The translations under genes were made by a program, and so were the position numbers. The notes below the pieces were generated by a model. It was not told the DNA's origin, did no database searches, and saw nothing but the letters and a program-made list of their open reading frames with translations. Below are positions 15,876 through 25,276 of a stretch of 64,000 bases of DNA, piece after piece. The stretch's first letter is position 1. The number at the start of each line of letters is the position of its first letter. This DNA comes from Dasania phycosphaerae (GTDB lineage Bacteria; Pseudomonadota; Gammaproteobacteria; Pseudomonadales; Dasaniaceae), in contig NZ_JAPTGG010000010.1 of the NCBI RefSeq assembly GCF_026891035.1, positions 1 through 64,000 on the forward strand, written 5' to 3'.

Positions 15876-18473
15876 TTACTCTTGCGCCTGCACGGCTCCC
15901 TGAGTAAATACCACCTGCTCGCCATCAAGCTCAGCGCTAATACTGGCCCCTGCCACAAACTTACCTTGCAATAAATCCTGCGCTAAAGGGTTTTCTATGT
16001 ATTGCTGTATAGCCCGCTTTAAAGGTCTGGCGCCATAGACTGGATCAAAGCCTATGCTGGTAATTTTATCCATTACCGCATCACTAAGCTCCAAACCTAA
16101 GCCTTTCTCTTTTAAACGCTTGCGCAATATCGCTAATTGTATATCGGCGATGCCGCGAATCTGAGCCTGATCTAAGGGGTGGAACACCACGCTCTCATCG
16201 ATACGGTTAACAAACTCAGGGCGGAAGTGCTTACCTACCACCGCCATTACCGCAGCCTTCATTTGCGGGTAATCGCCGTGGCTGACTGCCAGTTCCTGAA
16301 TAACATCAGAACCTAGATTAGAGGTCATCACTATCACAGTATTACGAAAATCTACGGTGCGGCCCTGGCCATCGGTGAGGCGGCCATCGTCTAATACCTG
16401 CAATAAAATATTAAAAACATCGGGATGCGCTTTTTCCACCTCGTCGAGCAATAACACTGAATAAGGCCGGCGGCGTACCGCCTCGGTTAAATAACCACCC
16501 TCTTCATAACCTACATAACCGGGAGGCGCTCCCACTAAGCGGGCGACGGAATGCTTCTCCATAAACTCCGACATATCAATACGCACCATGGCCTCTTCGG
16601 TATCAAACAAGAAGCTAGCCAAGGCTTTGCATAATTCCGTTTTACCCACCCCAGTTGGCCCCAAAAAGAGAAAAGAACCATTGGGACGATTGGGATCAGC
16701 CAAACCTGCCCGCGAGCGGCGCACGGCATTGGCAACTGCAGTGACCGCCTCGTGCTGACCCACCACACGCTGATGCAAAAACGACTCCATACGCAGTAAT
16801 TTTTCACGCTCGCCTTCCAGCATTTTGGATACGGGTATACCGGTCCAGCGCGAAACCACCTCGGCAACTTCTTCGTCGGTGACCTTATTACGCAACAAGG
16901 TCATCTCCATCATTTCGGCTTGGCCAGCCATATCCAGTTGCTTTTCTAACTCGGGAATTTTGCCGTATTGCAACTCGGACATACGAGTTAAGTCACTGGC
17001 TCTTTGCGCGGCTTCTAACTCTACCCGCGCTTGCTCCAAGGCCTCTTTAATTTTTTGCGAACCGTGCAGGGCCGCTTTTTCGGACTTCCATACCTCTTCC
17101 AAATCGGCAAATTTTTTCTCTGCTTTTTCTATATCTTTATTCAAAATATCCAACTGTTTTAAGGCGGCAGTATCGCTGTCTTTTTTTACCGCCTCGCGCT
17201 GAATTTTTAATTGAATTAGGCGACGCTCAAGCCTATCCAAATCTTCGGGCTTGGAGTCTATCTCCATACGTATACGGCTACCGGCCTCGTCGATTAAATC
17301 GATAGCCTTATCGGGCAACTGCCTATCGGTAATATAACGCTGTGACAACTTAGCGGCGGCAATAATAGCGGAGTCGGTAATATCGACACCGTGGTGCACT
17401 TCGTAACGCTCTTTTAAGCCGCGCAAAATTGCGATGGTATCTTCTTCACTAGGTTCATCCACCAGCACTTTTTGAAAGCGGCGCTCTAATGCAGCATCTT
17501 TCTCTAGGTATTGCCTGTATTCGTTTAAGGTGGTGGCGCCCACACAGTGCAGTTCACCACGCGCCAAGGCAGGCTTTAACATATTGCCTGCGTCCATAGC
17601 GCCTTCGGCTTTACCGGCACCCACCATGGTGTGCAGCTCATCAATAAATAAAATGACCTGACCTTCTTGTTTAGACAATTCGTTTAACAAAGCTTTTAAA
17701 CGCTCTTCAAACTCGCCGCGAAATTTTGCACCCGCCAATAGCGAACCTAAGTCCAAGGACAACAAGCGTTTGTTTTTTAAACCTTCGGGCACCTCGCCAT
17801 TAACAATACGTTGCGCCAAGCCCTCAACAATCGCGGTTTTACCTACGCCGGGCTCACCTATTAAAACGGGGTTGTTTTTAGTGCGACGCTGTAACACTTG
17901 CACCGTGCGACGAATCTCATCATCGCGACCGATCACTGGGTCTAACTTACCCTGCTCGGCGCGCTCAGTTAAATCTATGGTGTACTTTTCTAAAGCTTGA
18001 CGTGATTCCTCAGCAGCAGGATCATCAATAGTATCTCCGCCGCGCACTTGCTCTACAGCTTCTTGCAAAGATTTTTTATCTACCCCTACATCTTCCAATA
18101 AGGAAGCAATCGTGTTTTTAGTTTCAAACAAAGCCAGTAAAACTGTCTCGCAGGATATATAAGCATCTTTTTTTTGCTGTGATAACTTATCGGCAACATT
18201 CATTAAACGCGCCAAATCGTTAGACATTAAAATATCACCGGCACCGCCTTGCACTGTAGGCAAAGCCTCTAAGGCATCGGCAATCACTTCACGCAAACGG
18301 CTAATGCTCGCACCCGCCTGAGAAAGCAAAGGGCGTACGGAACCACCACGCTGCTCCAGCATGGCTGATAATAAATGTATGGGCTCTATAAACTGCTGGT
18401 CTTTGCCTATCGCCAGGGACTGGGCATCGGACAATGCCGTTTGTAATTGATTGGTTAAACGGTCAACTCGCAT
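15876..18473 (-). CDS. clpB: ATP-dependent protein disaggregase ClpB
   Basis: ClpB is the hexameric Hsp100 chaperone that pulls proteins out of aggregates together with DnaK. The 865-residue protein has the N-terminal repeat domain, NBD1 with Walker A GEPGVGKTA (near residue 205), the coiled-coil middle domain (roughly 405-525, Glu/Lys-rich), and NBD2 with GPTGVGKTE (near 605), LLLDEVEKAHPDVFN and sensor-2 GARPLKRAIQ. Length and domains match the family. The start is ATG with GAGG seven bases upstream. A sigma-32-like promoter lies 72-98 bp upstream, and rluD-pgeF precede it on the same strand. Confidence 0.97.
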   Translation of the reverse strand: MRVDRLTNQLQTALSDAQSLAIGKDQQFIEPIHLLSAMLEQRGGSVRPLLSQAGASISRLREVIADALEALPTVQGGAGDILMSNDLARLMNVADKLSQQKKDAYISCETVLLALFETKNTIASLLEDVGVDKKSLQEAVEQVRGGDTIDDPAAEESRQALEKYTIDLTERAEQGKLDPVIGRDDEIRRTVQVLQRRTKNNPVLIGEPGVGKTAIVEGLAQRIVNGEVPEGLKNKRLLSLDLGSLLAGAKFRGEFEERLKALLNELSKQEGQVILFIDELHTMVGAGKAEGAMDAGNMLKPALARGELHCVGATTLNEYRQYLEKDAALERRFQKVLVDEPSEEDTIAILRGLKERYEVHHGVDITDSAIIAAAKLSQRYITDRQLPDKAIDLIDEAGSRIRMEIDSKPEDLDRLERRLIQLKIQREAVKKDSDTAALKQLDILNKDIEKAEKKFADLEEVWKSEKAALHGSQKIKEALEQARVELEAAQRASDLTRMSELQYGKIPELEKQLDMAGQAEMMEMTLLRNKVTDEEVAEVVSRWTGIPVSKMLEGEREKLLRMESFLHQRVVGQHEAVTAVANAVRRSRAGLADPNRPNGSFLFLGPTGVGKTELCKALASFLFDTEEAMVRIDMSEFMEKHSVARLVGAPPGYVGYEEGGYLTEAVRRRPYSVLLLDEVEKAHPDVFNILLQVLDDGRLTDGQGRTVDFRNTVIVMTSNLGSDVIQELAVSHGDYPQMKAAVMAVVGKHFRPEFVNRIDESVVFHPLDQAQIRGIADIQLAILRKRLKEKGLGLELSDAVMDKITSIGFDPVYGARPLKRAIQQYIENPLAQDLLQGKFVAGASISAELDGEQVVFTQGAVQAQE

Positions 18474-18544
18474 GACTCACCTCTATAAAGTGTAATAAGC
18501 CCTGTAGGCCATGGCTTATTCATAATAGTTACTAATAAAAAAGA

Positions 18545-18571
18545 AGTGTGGGCTTAATCTTGAATATCAAG
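18545..18571 (-). promoter_or_regulatory. Sigma-32-like heat-shock promoter of clpB
   Basis: On the minus strand CTTGATA (18571-18565) and CCCACACT (18552-18545) are spaced by 12 bp. This is close to the RpoH consensus CTTGAAA / CCCCATNT. Transcription would begin about 65 nt before the clpB ATG. Confidence 0.5.
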
Positions 18572-18590
18572 TGTGCAGCTAAAGAAAAGC

Positions 18591-19349
18591 CTATGCTTTG
18601 CGATAAATCAAACTTGCCATACGGCCGGTGACGCCATCGCGCCGGTAGGAGTAAAAACGCCGTTCATCAGCATAGCTGCAATACTGGCCACCGTAGATTG
18701 CAGCTACGCCCACCGACTGTAGTTGATTGCGCGCTAATTGGTATAGGTCAGCCATATAATGCTGCGGCCTATGACTGGCAGTAAATGCGTTTTGATTGCG
18801 GACTTTAAGCGCCACAAACTGCTGGCGCACCTCAGCGCCCACCTCAAAATATTGAGCGCTAATTGCCGGGCCCAACCAAACCAATAACTGCTGCGGCTGA
18901 GCCTGCATCCTAGCCACGGCCCGCTCTAAAATCCCTGCCACCAAGCCTCGCCAACCAGCGTGTATAGCCGCCACCTGAGTACCGGCCTGATCGCATATTA
19001 GCACTGGCAAGCAATCCGCAGTTTGCACTACGCAAACACGATTTAAGGCTGAACTAATAGCGCCATCGGCGTCCACATGCTCAGGCGCAGAGGGCGTCAG
19101 CTCGATAATGTCAGTACTATGGGTTTGATTAAGCCACACCGGCGCTGAGGGAAGCCGGCATTGCTGGCTAATAATTTGGCGGTTGCGCTGCACATTTGCC
19201 GGCTCATCCCCCACATGCGTAGCAGGGTTTAAGCTGGCGTAGGGTGGCGCGCTAACGCCCCCCTGACGACAGCTAACCCAGGCAACAATGTTGCTGGGGG
19301 CTGGCCAATCCGGCTGTAAATAATCGCCGGGCTTAGCTGTCGTGCTCAT
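18591..19349 (-). CDS. pgeF: PgeF (YfiH), peptidoglycan editing factor / multicopper-type oxidoreductase
   Basis: The PgeF/YfiH family removes wrongly incorporated amino acids from peptidoglycan precursors in E. coli, and members also show polyphenol oxidase or purine nucleoside phosphorylase activity. The metal and active-site residues are in NQTHS (His near 77), TADCLPV (Cys near 110) and HAGWRG (His near 129). The product of about 252 residues fits the family. The start is taken as the ATG at 19349, which overlaps the rluD stop by 17 bases; an upstream in-frame TTG (19358) is less likely. It is co-transcribed between rluD and clpB, an order shared with Pseudomonas. Confidence 0.93.
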   Translation of the reverse strand: MSTTAKPGDYLQPDWPAPSNIVAWVSCRQGGVSAPPYASLNPATHVGDEPANVQRNRQIISQQCRLPSAPVWLNQTHSTDIIELTPSAPEHVDADGAISSALNRVCVVQTADCLPVLICDQAGTQVAAIHAGWRGLVAGILERAVARMQAQPQQLLVWLGPAISAQYFEVGAEVRQQFVALKVRNQNAFTASHRPQHYMADLYQLARNQLQSVGVAAIYGGQYCSYADERRFYSYRRDGVTGRMASLIYRKA

Positions 19350-20286
19350 TAAGCACAACTAATAACTGCTGCATATCGGCGGGCAAATCCACTTCCCAGG
19401 CGATTTCTTCATCCGTATCGGGGTGGATAAGCTCCAACCGGCGAGCGTGCAGGGCTTGGCGACCAAAGCCACGCAGAGTATCGATTAACTCGTTACTAGC
19501 GCCCTTAGGAATACGCGGGCGCCCCGCATACATAGGGTCACCCACCAGCGGGTATTTAATATGTGCCATGTGCACACGGATTTGATGGGTACGACCTGTT
19601 TCCAGCATGCAGCGCACATGGGTATGGTGGCCGTAGCGCTGTATTACCCGGTAGTGAGTAATCGCCTCTTTACCACCGATTGCCGATACCGCCATTTTTT
19701 TGCGTTGCTTAGGGTGCCTGGCCAAGGGCTCGTCCACAGTGCCGCCGCCGGTCATACGGCCCATGCACACGGCCTCATACTCGCGATGCACGGTGCGATC
19801 TTGCAGCTGATTGACCAAATGGTTTTGCGCCGCGAGGGTCTTGGCGACCACCATTAACCCCGAGGTGTCTTTATCCAGCCTGTGGACTATACCCGCCCTA
19901 GGCACACTGGCCGAATCGGGGTAGTGATGCAATATGGCATTTAATAAGGTACCGCTGCCATTGCCAGCACCGGGGTGTACCACTAGGCCCGCAGGCTTAT
20001 TAATCACCAGCAAGGCCTGGTCTTCATAGACTATATCCAACGCGATGGCCTCGGCCTCCCAGCGCTCTTCGTTTTCCACCTCTACCGCTAAAGCCAGCTG
20101 CTCGCCGCCTATGAGCTTATCGCGGGGCTTTTTCACCTCGCCATCAACCGTGAGCACGCCCTCTTTAATCCACTGCTGTAAGCGGGCGCGGGAATAATCG
20201 GGGAACAACTGCGCTGCCACTTGATCTAAGCGTGCGCCACGCAGGTCATCTGGGACCTGAGCATGCAATTGGATAGTTTCTGCCAT
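19333..20286 (-). CDS. rluD: 23S rRNA pseudouridine synthase RluD
   Basis: RluD makes pseudouridines in helix 69 of 23S rRNA (positions 1911, 1915 and 1917 in E. coli). The 317-residue product has an N-terminal S4 RNA-binding domain (RLDQVAAQLFPDYSRARLQQWI, about 18-40) and the RluA-type catalytic motif GIVHRLDKDTSGLMVVAK with the catalytic Asp. The late TGRTHQIRVHMAHIKYPLVGD segment is also diagnostic. Its end overlaps pgeF, and bamD is divergent across 132 bp, as in Pseudomonas. Length is normal for RluD. Confidence 0.95.
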   Translation of the reverse strand: MAETIQLHAQVPDDLRGARLDQVAAQLFPDYSRARLQQWIKEGVLTVDGEVKKPRDKLIGGEQLALAVEVENEERWEAEAIALDIVYEDQALLVINKPAGLVVHPGAGNGSGTLLNAILHHYPDSASVPRAGIVHRLDKDTSGLMVVAKTLAAQNHLVNQLQDRTVHREYEAVCMGRMTGGGTVDEPLARHPKQRKKMAVSAIGGKEAITHYRVIQRYGHHTHVRCMLETGRTHQIRVHMAHIKYPLVGDPMYAGRPRIPKGASNELIDTLRGFGRQALHARRLELIHPDTDEEIAWEVDLPADMQQLLVVLNEHDS

Positions 20287-20418
20287 TAGGGGCCTTTATT
20301 TATAAGCAGCGCACTTTATGCGAAACAGTGGCTGTGGTTAAATACTCGGCTTGCATCTAGCAAGACCTTGCGGGAACAATAAAGCCGCATTGTATATGAA
20401 TTTTGGGGATATCGTTGA

Positions 20419-21297
20419 ATGAACACAGTAGTTAAGACCATTTTTCTGAGCGCGCTGCTAGGCCTTAGCGCCTGCGCCACCGACGATGTCTCCCCGCAGG
20501 ACCTGAGCGAGCGCGAATTATACGATAGAGCCCAGCAAAGCTTGGACGATATGCGCTTTGATACCGCCGTTAAGCGCTTTCAGCTATTAGAAGCCCGCTT
20601 CCCCTTTGGCCCCTATGCCGAACAAGCTCAACTAGAAATCATTTACGCCCACCTGCGCAGCATAGAGCCCGAGGCCGCCATCGCCGCCGCAGACCGTTTT
20701 ATCCGCCTACACCCGCAAAGCCCCAACCTGGACTATGCCTATTATATGAAGGGCTTGGCCAACTACACCGAAGGCGATGGTTTTCTAGACCAGTTTATGC
20801 CCACCGATATGACCGAACGCGATCCCGGCTCAGCTTTAAAAGCCTTTGAAGATTTTCGTCAGCTACTGTACCGCTTTCCTGATAGCAGCTATGCCCCTGA
20901 CGCCAGAGCCCGTATGGTTTACCTGCGCAACCGCCTGGCCCGCTATGAAATCAATGTTGCCAACTACTACTTTAAACGCAAAGCCTATGTAGCCGCCGCC
21001 AACCGTGGCCGCTATGTGGTTGAAAACTATAGCCAAACCCCCGCTGTAGCTGATGGCTTGGCGGTTATGATACAGGCCTATATGTTACTGGGCTTAGATG
21101 ACCTGGCTGAAAACTCATTAAAAGTCTTAGCCAGCAACCATCCCAAGCATCCCTCTTTGGATAAAAAAGGTCGCTTTATCCCCAAGTTCACCCTAGAGGA
21201 TGAAGAGGGTTCTACGATTAATAAGCTAACCTTGGGCTTATTTGATAGAGCTGATCCCCCTAAGTTTGATAACCGCCCCGATTACATGATTCGCTAA
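20419..21297 (+). CDS. bamD: Outer membrane assembly lipoprotein BamD
   Basis: BamD is the essential lipoprotein of the BAM complex that inserts beta-barrels into the outer membrane. The 292-residue product has a signal peptide and lipobox LSAC (Cys19), followed by TPR-like helices (ELYDRAQQSLDDMRFDTAVKRFQLLEARFPFGPYAEQAQLEI). The YAYYMKGLANY and DFRQLLYRFPDSSYAPDARARM segments are typical. It is divergent from rluD, as in Pseudomonas, and is followed after 18 bp by nadE, which is not its neighbour in the Pseudomonas map I remember. Confidence 0.95.
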   Translation: MNTVVKTIFLSALLGLSACATDDVSPQDLSERELYDRAQQSLDDMRFDTAVKRFQLLEARFPFGPYAEQAQLEIIYAHLRSIEPEAAIAAADRFIRLHPQSPNLDYAYYMKGLANYTEGDGFLDQFMPTDMTERDPGSALKAFEDFRQLLYRFPDSSYAPDARARMVYLRNRLARYEINVANYYFKRKAYVAAANRGRYVVENYSQTPAVADGLAVMIQAYMLLGLDDLAENSLKVLASNHPKHPSLDKKGRFIPKFTLEDEEGSTINKLTLGLFDRADPPKFDNRPDYMIR

Positions 21298-21315
21298 GAC
21301 TATTGATAAATTACT

Positions 21316-22164
21316 ATGACCAACACTGAGCTAGCACAGCACATCATCCAAGAAATGCGGGTACTGCCCCACATAGATGTAGATTTTGAAATACAGCGTA
21401 GAGTGGGCTTTATTAAACAGCAATTACAGGCCTCAGGTTTAAAACACCTCATACTAGGCATTAGTGGCGGCATAGACTCCACCACCTGTGGCCGCTTAGC
21501 GCAGCTAGCCGTTAACGAACTCAATGCCGACGACCCAGCTAAGCCCTATCAATTTATTGCCGTACGCCTGCCCTTTGGCATACAAGCTGATGAGGACGAC
21601 GCCCAAGCCGCAGTGGATTTTATTCAACCCAGCCAGCGCTTGAGCTTAAATATTAAATTAGGTGCCGAGGGTATACACGAAGAGACTTTACTCGCCTTAC
21701 AGCAAAGCCAATTGCTAAACGCCCCGCAGGCCGCCATAGACTTTTCCAAAGGCAATGTAAAAGCCCGCACCCGTATGGTGGCGCAATACCATGTGGCCGG
21801 TATTTTAGGTGGCTTGGTATTGGGCACCGATCACTCCGCCGAAAACATCACCGGCTTCTTCACCAAATGGGGCGATGGCGCCTGTGACTTAGCGCCGCTG
21901 TTTGGCCTTAGCAAACGCCAGGTTAAGCAATTAGCACAGAAGCTAGGCGCGCCCGCGCAACTGATAGAAAAAGCACCTACTGCCGACCTAGAATGCCTAA
22001 GCCCACAAAAAGCTGACGAAGACGCCCTGGGCATGAGCTACGACCAGCTGGATGATTTTTTAGAAGGCAAAGCTGTAGAGCCTGCCATACTGGAAAAGAT
22101 TATTAACATCTATACTAAGACCCAACATAAGCGCGCACCTATACCCACGATCTACGATAACTAG
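21316..22164 (+). CDS. nadE: Ammonia-dependent NAD+ synthetase
   Basis: NadE amidates nicotinic acid adenine dinucleotide to NAD+ using ATP. The 282-residue product has the PP-loop motif SGGIDST (residues 50-56) and the LGTDHSAENITGFFTKWGDGACDLAPLFGLSK block. It has no N-terminal glutaminase domain, so it uses free ammonia as in E. coli and B. subtilis. It lies 18 bp after bamD and 40 bp before pilS, and may be co-transcribed with one or both. Its insertion between bamD and pilS differs from the Pseudomonas order. Confidence 0.95.
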   Translation: MTNTELAQHIIQEMRVLPHIDVDFEIQRRVGFIKQQLQASGLKHLILGISGGIDSTTCGRLAQLAVNELNADDPAKPYQFIAVRLPFGIQADEDDAQAAVDFIQPSQRLSLNIKLGAEGIHEETLLALQQSQLLNAPQAAIDFSKGNVKARTRMVAQYHVAGILGGLVLGTDHSAENITGFFTKWGDGACDLAPLFGLSKRQVKQLAQKLGAPAQLIEKAPTADLECLSPQKADEDALGMSYDQLDDFLEGKAVEPAILEKIINIYTKTQHKRAPIPTIYDN

Positions 22165-22204
22165 CGGCTTACACAACATCCAATAATTAATAAGTGGCCC
22201 TGCG

Positions 22205-23812
22205 TTGAAAACCTCCAGCCTAGAATTAGCCGAACAAAAAACACAGGCGCAAAACCTTACCCTGCTTAAGGTATACAGCGTATATAGGCTAATACTGGCA
22301 GCAGGTCTCTTATTCAGTTTTTATTTTTTTGATGAAAATCGCATAGTCGGTAATATCAAACCCACGTTATTCATCTACGCAGGCTACAGCTACCTTATTA
22401 TTAACATGCTCAGCTGTGGCTTTATATTGCCGCGGCTTAAACCCTTAGGTAAGCAACGTTTATTTCTCACGTTTTTTGTAGACATAGTTGCCATATTATT
22501 AATAGTCGACAGCACCGGTGGTGTTAAGAGCGGTCTAGGCATTTTGTTGGTAGTCATTATTGCCGCCAGCAGCATAGTGATTACCGGCCAAATAGCGACA
22601 CTGCTTGCCGCCATAGCCAGCATCTTCCTGCTAGCCGATACCTTTCGTTTAATTGCACAAAACTATTTAACCCAATCCAGCATCTTCCCTAGCGGGGTGT
22701 TAGGGCTGGTTTTGTTTGCCACCAGTTTTTTTATTCAGTCGCTATCGCAGCGCATGCGCAAGTCGCAATTAGAGGCAGAGCAAAGCGCCGCCCAAGCACA
22801 GCGCCAAGAACGGCTCAACCAGCTCATAGTGCAACGCATGCAAACCGGTATTATTGTTACTGACAATAGCGGCCGCATTACCACTAGCAACCAGGCCGCC
22901 AAAGCTTTATTAAATAACAGCAATAGCGACATATTACCCCCCGTATTATTTCAGCAGCTGTCGCAATGGCTATCCTCACCCAGCATACGCCACCAACCTT
23001 TTAAAACTTCCGAGTCCGGCCCAGAAGTGCAGGCCAATTTTTCAGGCTTAGATAATGAAAAAGAAACCCTAATATTTTTAGAGGATAATCGCCAAATCAC
23101 CCAGCGCGCCCAAGATATTAAACTGGCCTCATTAGGCCGACTAACCGCCAGCATAGCCCATGAGATACGCAACCCTTTAGGGGCTATCAGCCATGCAGCA
23201 CAGCTATTAAAAGAGTCTACCCACCTAGCCGATGCTGACCTGCGACTGAGCGGTATTATTCAAAATCATTGCCAACGCATGAATCAAGTCATAGAAAACA
23301 TATTACAATTATCGCGCCGCAAAGCTCCGAGCATAGAAACCATCAACCTCAACGAATGGCTAGAGCAGTTTATTATCGACTTCACCCAACATCACCCCGA
23401 TGCGGTAATACGCTTATTGTCTTTGCACCCCAACTGCCTAGCAACAGTAGACGAAAGCCAGTTACAGCAAGTGCTGAGCAACCTAATGGAAAACGGCATA
23501 CGCTATAGCAAAAAGAAAACCGGACAGGGCAGCCTACAACTTATCGTCAATATTGATGACAATAAAAAGCTGCCTTACCTGGATATAGTAGATGATGGCG
23601 AAGGCATCTCCAGCGAGCAGCAAAGCCATTTATTTGAACCCTTTTTCACTACTGAATCATCCGGCACCGGCCTAGGTTTATTTATTGCTCGCGAAATGTG
23701 TGAGGCCAATCAAATACGCCTAGACTATCTTATCAATAACGGCAAAAGTACCTTTAGACTCAGCTTTTCCCATCACGAAAAGCGCTTGTCTCAGCACACG
23801 CCGCTAAACTAA
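22205..23812 (+). CDS. pilS: Sensor histidine kinase PilS
   Basis: PilS is the inner-membrane sensor that monitors pilin levels and controls PilR. The 535-residue product has about six N-terminal transmembrane helices (residues 25-182), a PAS-like linker, a HisKA domain with the phosphorylated His319 in SIAHEIRNPLGAISHAAQLL, and a HATPase domain with NLMENGIRYSKK, DIVDDGEGI and GTGLGLFIAREM. Length and layout match Pseudomonas PilS. The start is TTG at 22205 with only a poor upstream site. It is followed after 26 bp by pilR and preceded by nadE. Confidence 0.93.
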   Translation: MKTSSLELAEQKTQAQNLTLLKVYSVYRLILAAGLLFSFYFFDENRIVGNIKPTLFIYAGYSYLIINMLSCGFILPRLKPLGKQRLFLTFFVDIVAILLIVDSTGGVKSGLGILLVVIIAASSIVITGQIATLLAAIASIFLLADTFRLIAQNYLTQSSIFPSGVLGLVLFATSFFIQSLSQRMRKSQLEAEQSAAQAQRQERLNQLIVQRMQTGIIVTDNSGRITTSNQAAKALLNNSNSDILPPVLFQQLSQWLSSPSIRHQPFKTSESGPEVQANFSGLDNEKETLIFLEDNRQITQRAQDIKLASLGRLTASIAHEIRNPLGAISHAAQLLKESTHLADADLRLSGIIQNHCQRMNQVIENILQLSRRKAPSIETINLNEWLEQFIIDFTQHHPDAVIRLLSLHPNCLATVDESQLQQVLSNLMENGIRYSKKKTGQGSLQLIVNIDDNKKLPYLDIVDDGEGISSEQQSHLFEPFFTTESSGTGLGLFIAREMCEANQIRLDYLINNGKSTFRLSFSHHEKRLSQHTPLN

Positions 23813-23838
23813 ATGCCTACTTACCCAAAAGCACTGCC

Positions 23839-25203
23839 ATGACTAAAGCACATATTTTAATTATTGATGATGAACCCGATATACGTGAGCTATTAGAAAT
23901 CACTATTAGCCGCATGGGACTAAACACCAGCAGTGCTGCCACCGTAGCGGAAGCTCTGGCGCTGCTCAACAGCGGCAGTAAGTTTCACCTGTGCCTAACA
24001 GATATGAAACTGCCCGATGGTCAGGGCCTTGATATTATTGAGCACATACAAAACCATCTGCCCGAGTTGCCAGTCGCCATGATCACCGCCTTTGGCAGCG
24101 TGGAAACCGCCATTAGCGCCTTAAAAGCAGGCGCCTTTGATTTTGTTAACAAGCCTATAGATTTGGAGCGACTGCGCCAGCTAATAGAAACAGCTTTAAA
24201 ACTAGAACTTACCGATAGCAACCCACAGTTTGAGCAAGTACAACTACTGGGCAATGCGCCCGCCATACAAAAGCTGCGCGGACAAATAAATAAACTAGCC
24301 CGCAGCCAGGCGCCGGTTTATATCAGCGGTGAGTCCGGTAGCGGCAAAGAAGTGGTCGCCCGCCTAATCCACAGCAATGGCCCGCGCAGCAGCAACCCCT
24401 TTATACCGGTCAACTGTGGTGCCATCCCCTCAGAGCTAATGGAAAGCGAATTTTTCGGCCATGTTAAAGGCAGTTTTAGCGGCGCTATAGATAATAAGGT
24501 AGGGCTATTTGAAGCAGCCAATGGCGGCACTTTATTTCTTGATGAAGTAGCCGACCTGCCCCTGCCTATGCAAGTTAAGTTACTGCGCGCAATCCAAGAA
24601 AAAGCCATACGCAAAGTCGGCAGCAATGACGAAGTCTCTATCGATGTACGCATACTGAGCGCCACCCATAAAGATTTAAACAAGGAGGTAGAACACGAAC
24701 GTTTTCGCAATGACCTGTTTTACCGCATCAACGTAATAGAACTAAACGTACCACCGTTACGCGAACGCGTCGAAGATATACCCTTACTGGCCGACTTTAG
24801 CCTCAGCAAACTGGCCCAAGAGTGGCAGACTAAAAAACCAGAGCTCAGCACTAGCGCCATTGCCGCCCTCAACCAGCACAGCTTCCCCGGCAACGTGCGT
24901 GAATTAGAAAACACCCTAGAGCGCGCTGCTACTTTATGTGAAGGCAATATTATAGAGGCCCACGACTTACAGCTAATTAACCCAGCCCCCACTAACACCA
25001 CAGAAACCACTAACAGCAGCCTGCCATCCAGCGAAGCCGCCTTTGGCGACCTAGACGGCTACTTAGAACAAATAGAAACGGCAGCGTTGAAAAAAGCCCT
25101 GGAACACTGCCGCTGGAACAAAACCGCAGCCGCGGAGTTACTGGGAATCTCTTTTAGGCAAATGCGCCATAGAGTGAAAAAGCTAGGGCTGGACGATGAT
25201 TAA
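23839..25203 (+). CDS. pilR: Type IV pilus response regulator PilR (NtrC family)
   Basis: PilR activates sigma-54-dependent pilin transcription. The 454-residue product has a receiver domain (phospho-acceptor Asp55 in LTDMKLPDG), an AAA+ domain with Walker A GESGSGKE (164-171) and Walker B GGTLFLDEVADLP, and a C-terminal Fis-type helix-turn-helix (NKTAAAELLGISFRQMRHRVKKLGL). The sigma-54-contacting GAFTGA loop reads GSFSGA (211-216); P. aeruginosa PilR, as I recall, has GSFTGA. So an extra Thr-to-Ser change is seen here. pilS is immediately upstream, and fimT and the minor pilin operon follow. Confidence 0.95.
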   Translation: MTKAHILIIDDEPDIRELLEITISRMGLNTSSAATVAEALALLNSGSKFHLCLTDMKLPDGQGLDIIEHIQNHLPELPVAMITAFGSVETAISALKAGAFDFVNKPIDLERLRQLIETALKLELTDSNPQFEQVQLLGNAPAIQKLRGQINKLARSQAPVYISGESGSGKEVVARLIHSNGPRSSNPFIPVNCGAIPSELMESEFFGHVKGSFSGAIDNKVGLFEAANGGTLFLDEVADLPLPMQVKLLRAIQEKAIRKVGSNDEVSIDVRILSATHKDLNKEVEHERFRNDLFYRINVIELNVPPLRERVEDIPLLADFSLSKLAQEWQTKKPELSTSAIAALNQHSFPGNVRELENTLERAATLCEGNIIEAHDLQLINPAPTNTTETTNSSLPSSEAAFGDLDGYLEQIETAALKKALEHCRWNKTAAAELLGISFRQMRHRVKKLGLDDD

Positions 25204-25276
25204 AATTTGCACAGCCGTGATTTTTAGGTAGAATCGGCCAATATAACAATAATCAACGCAACCAAGGATGGTCGCT

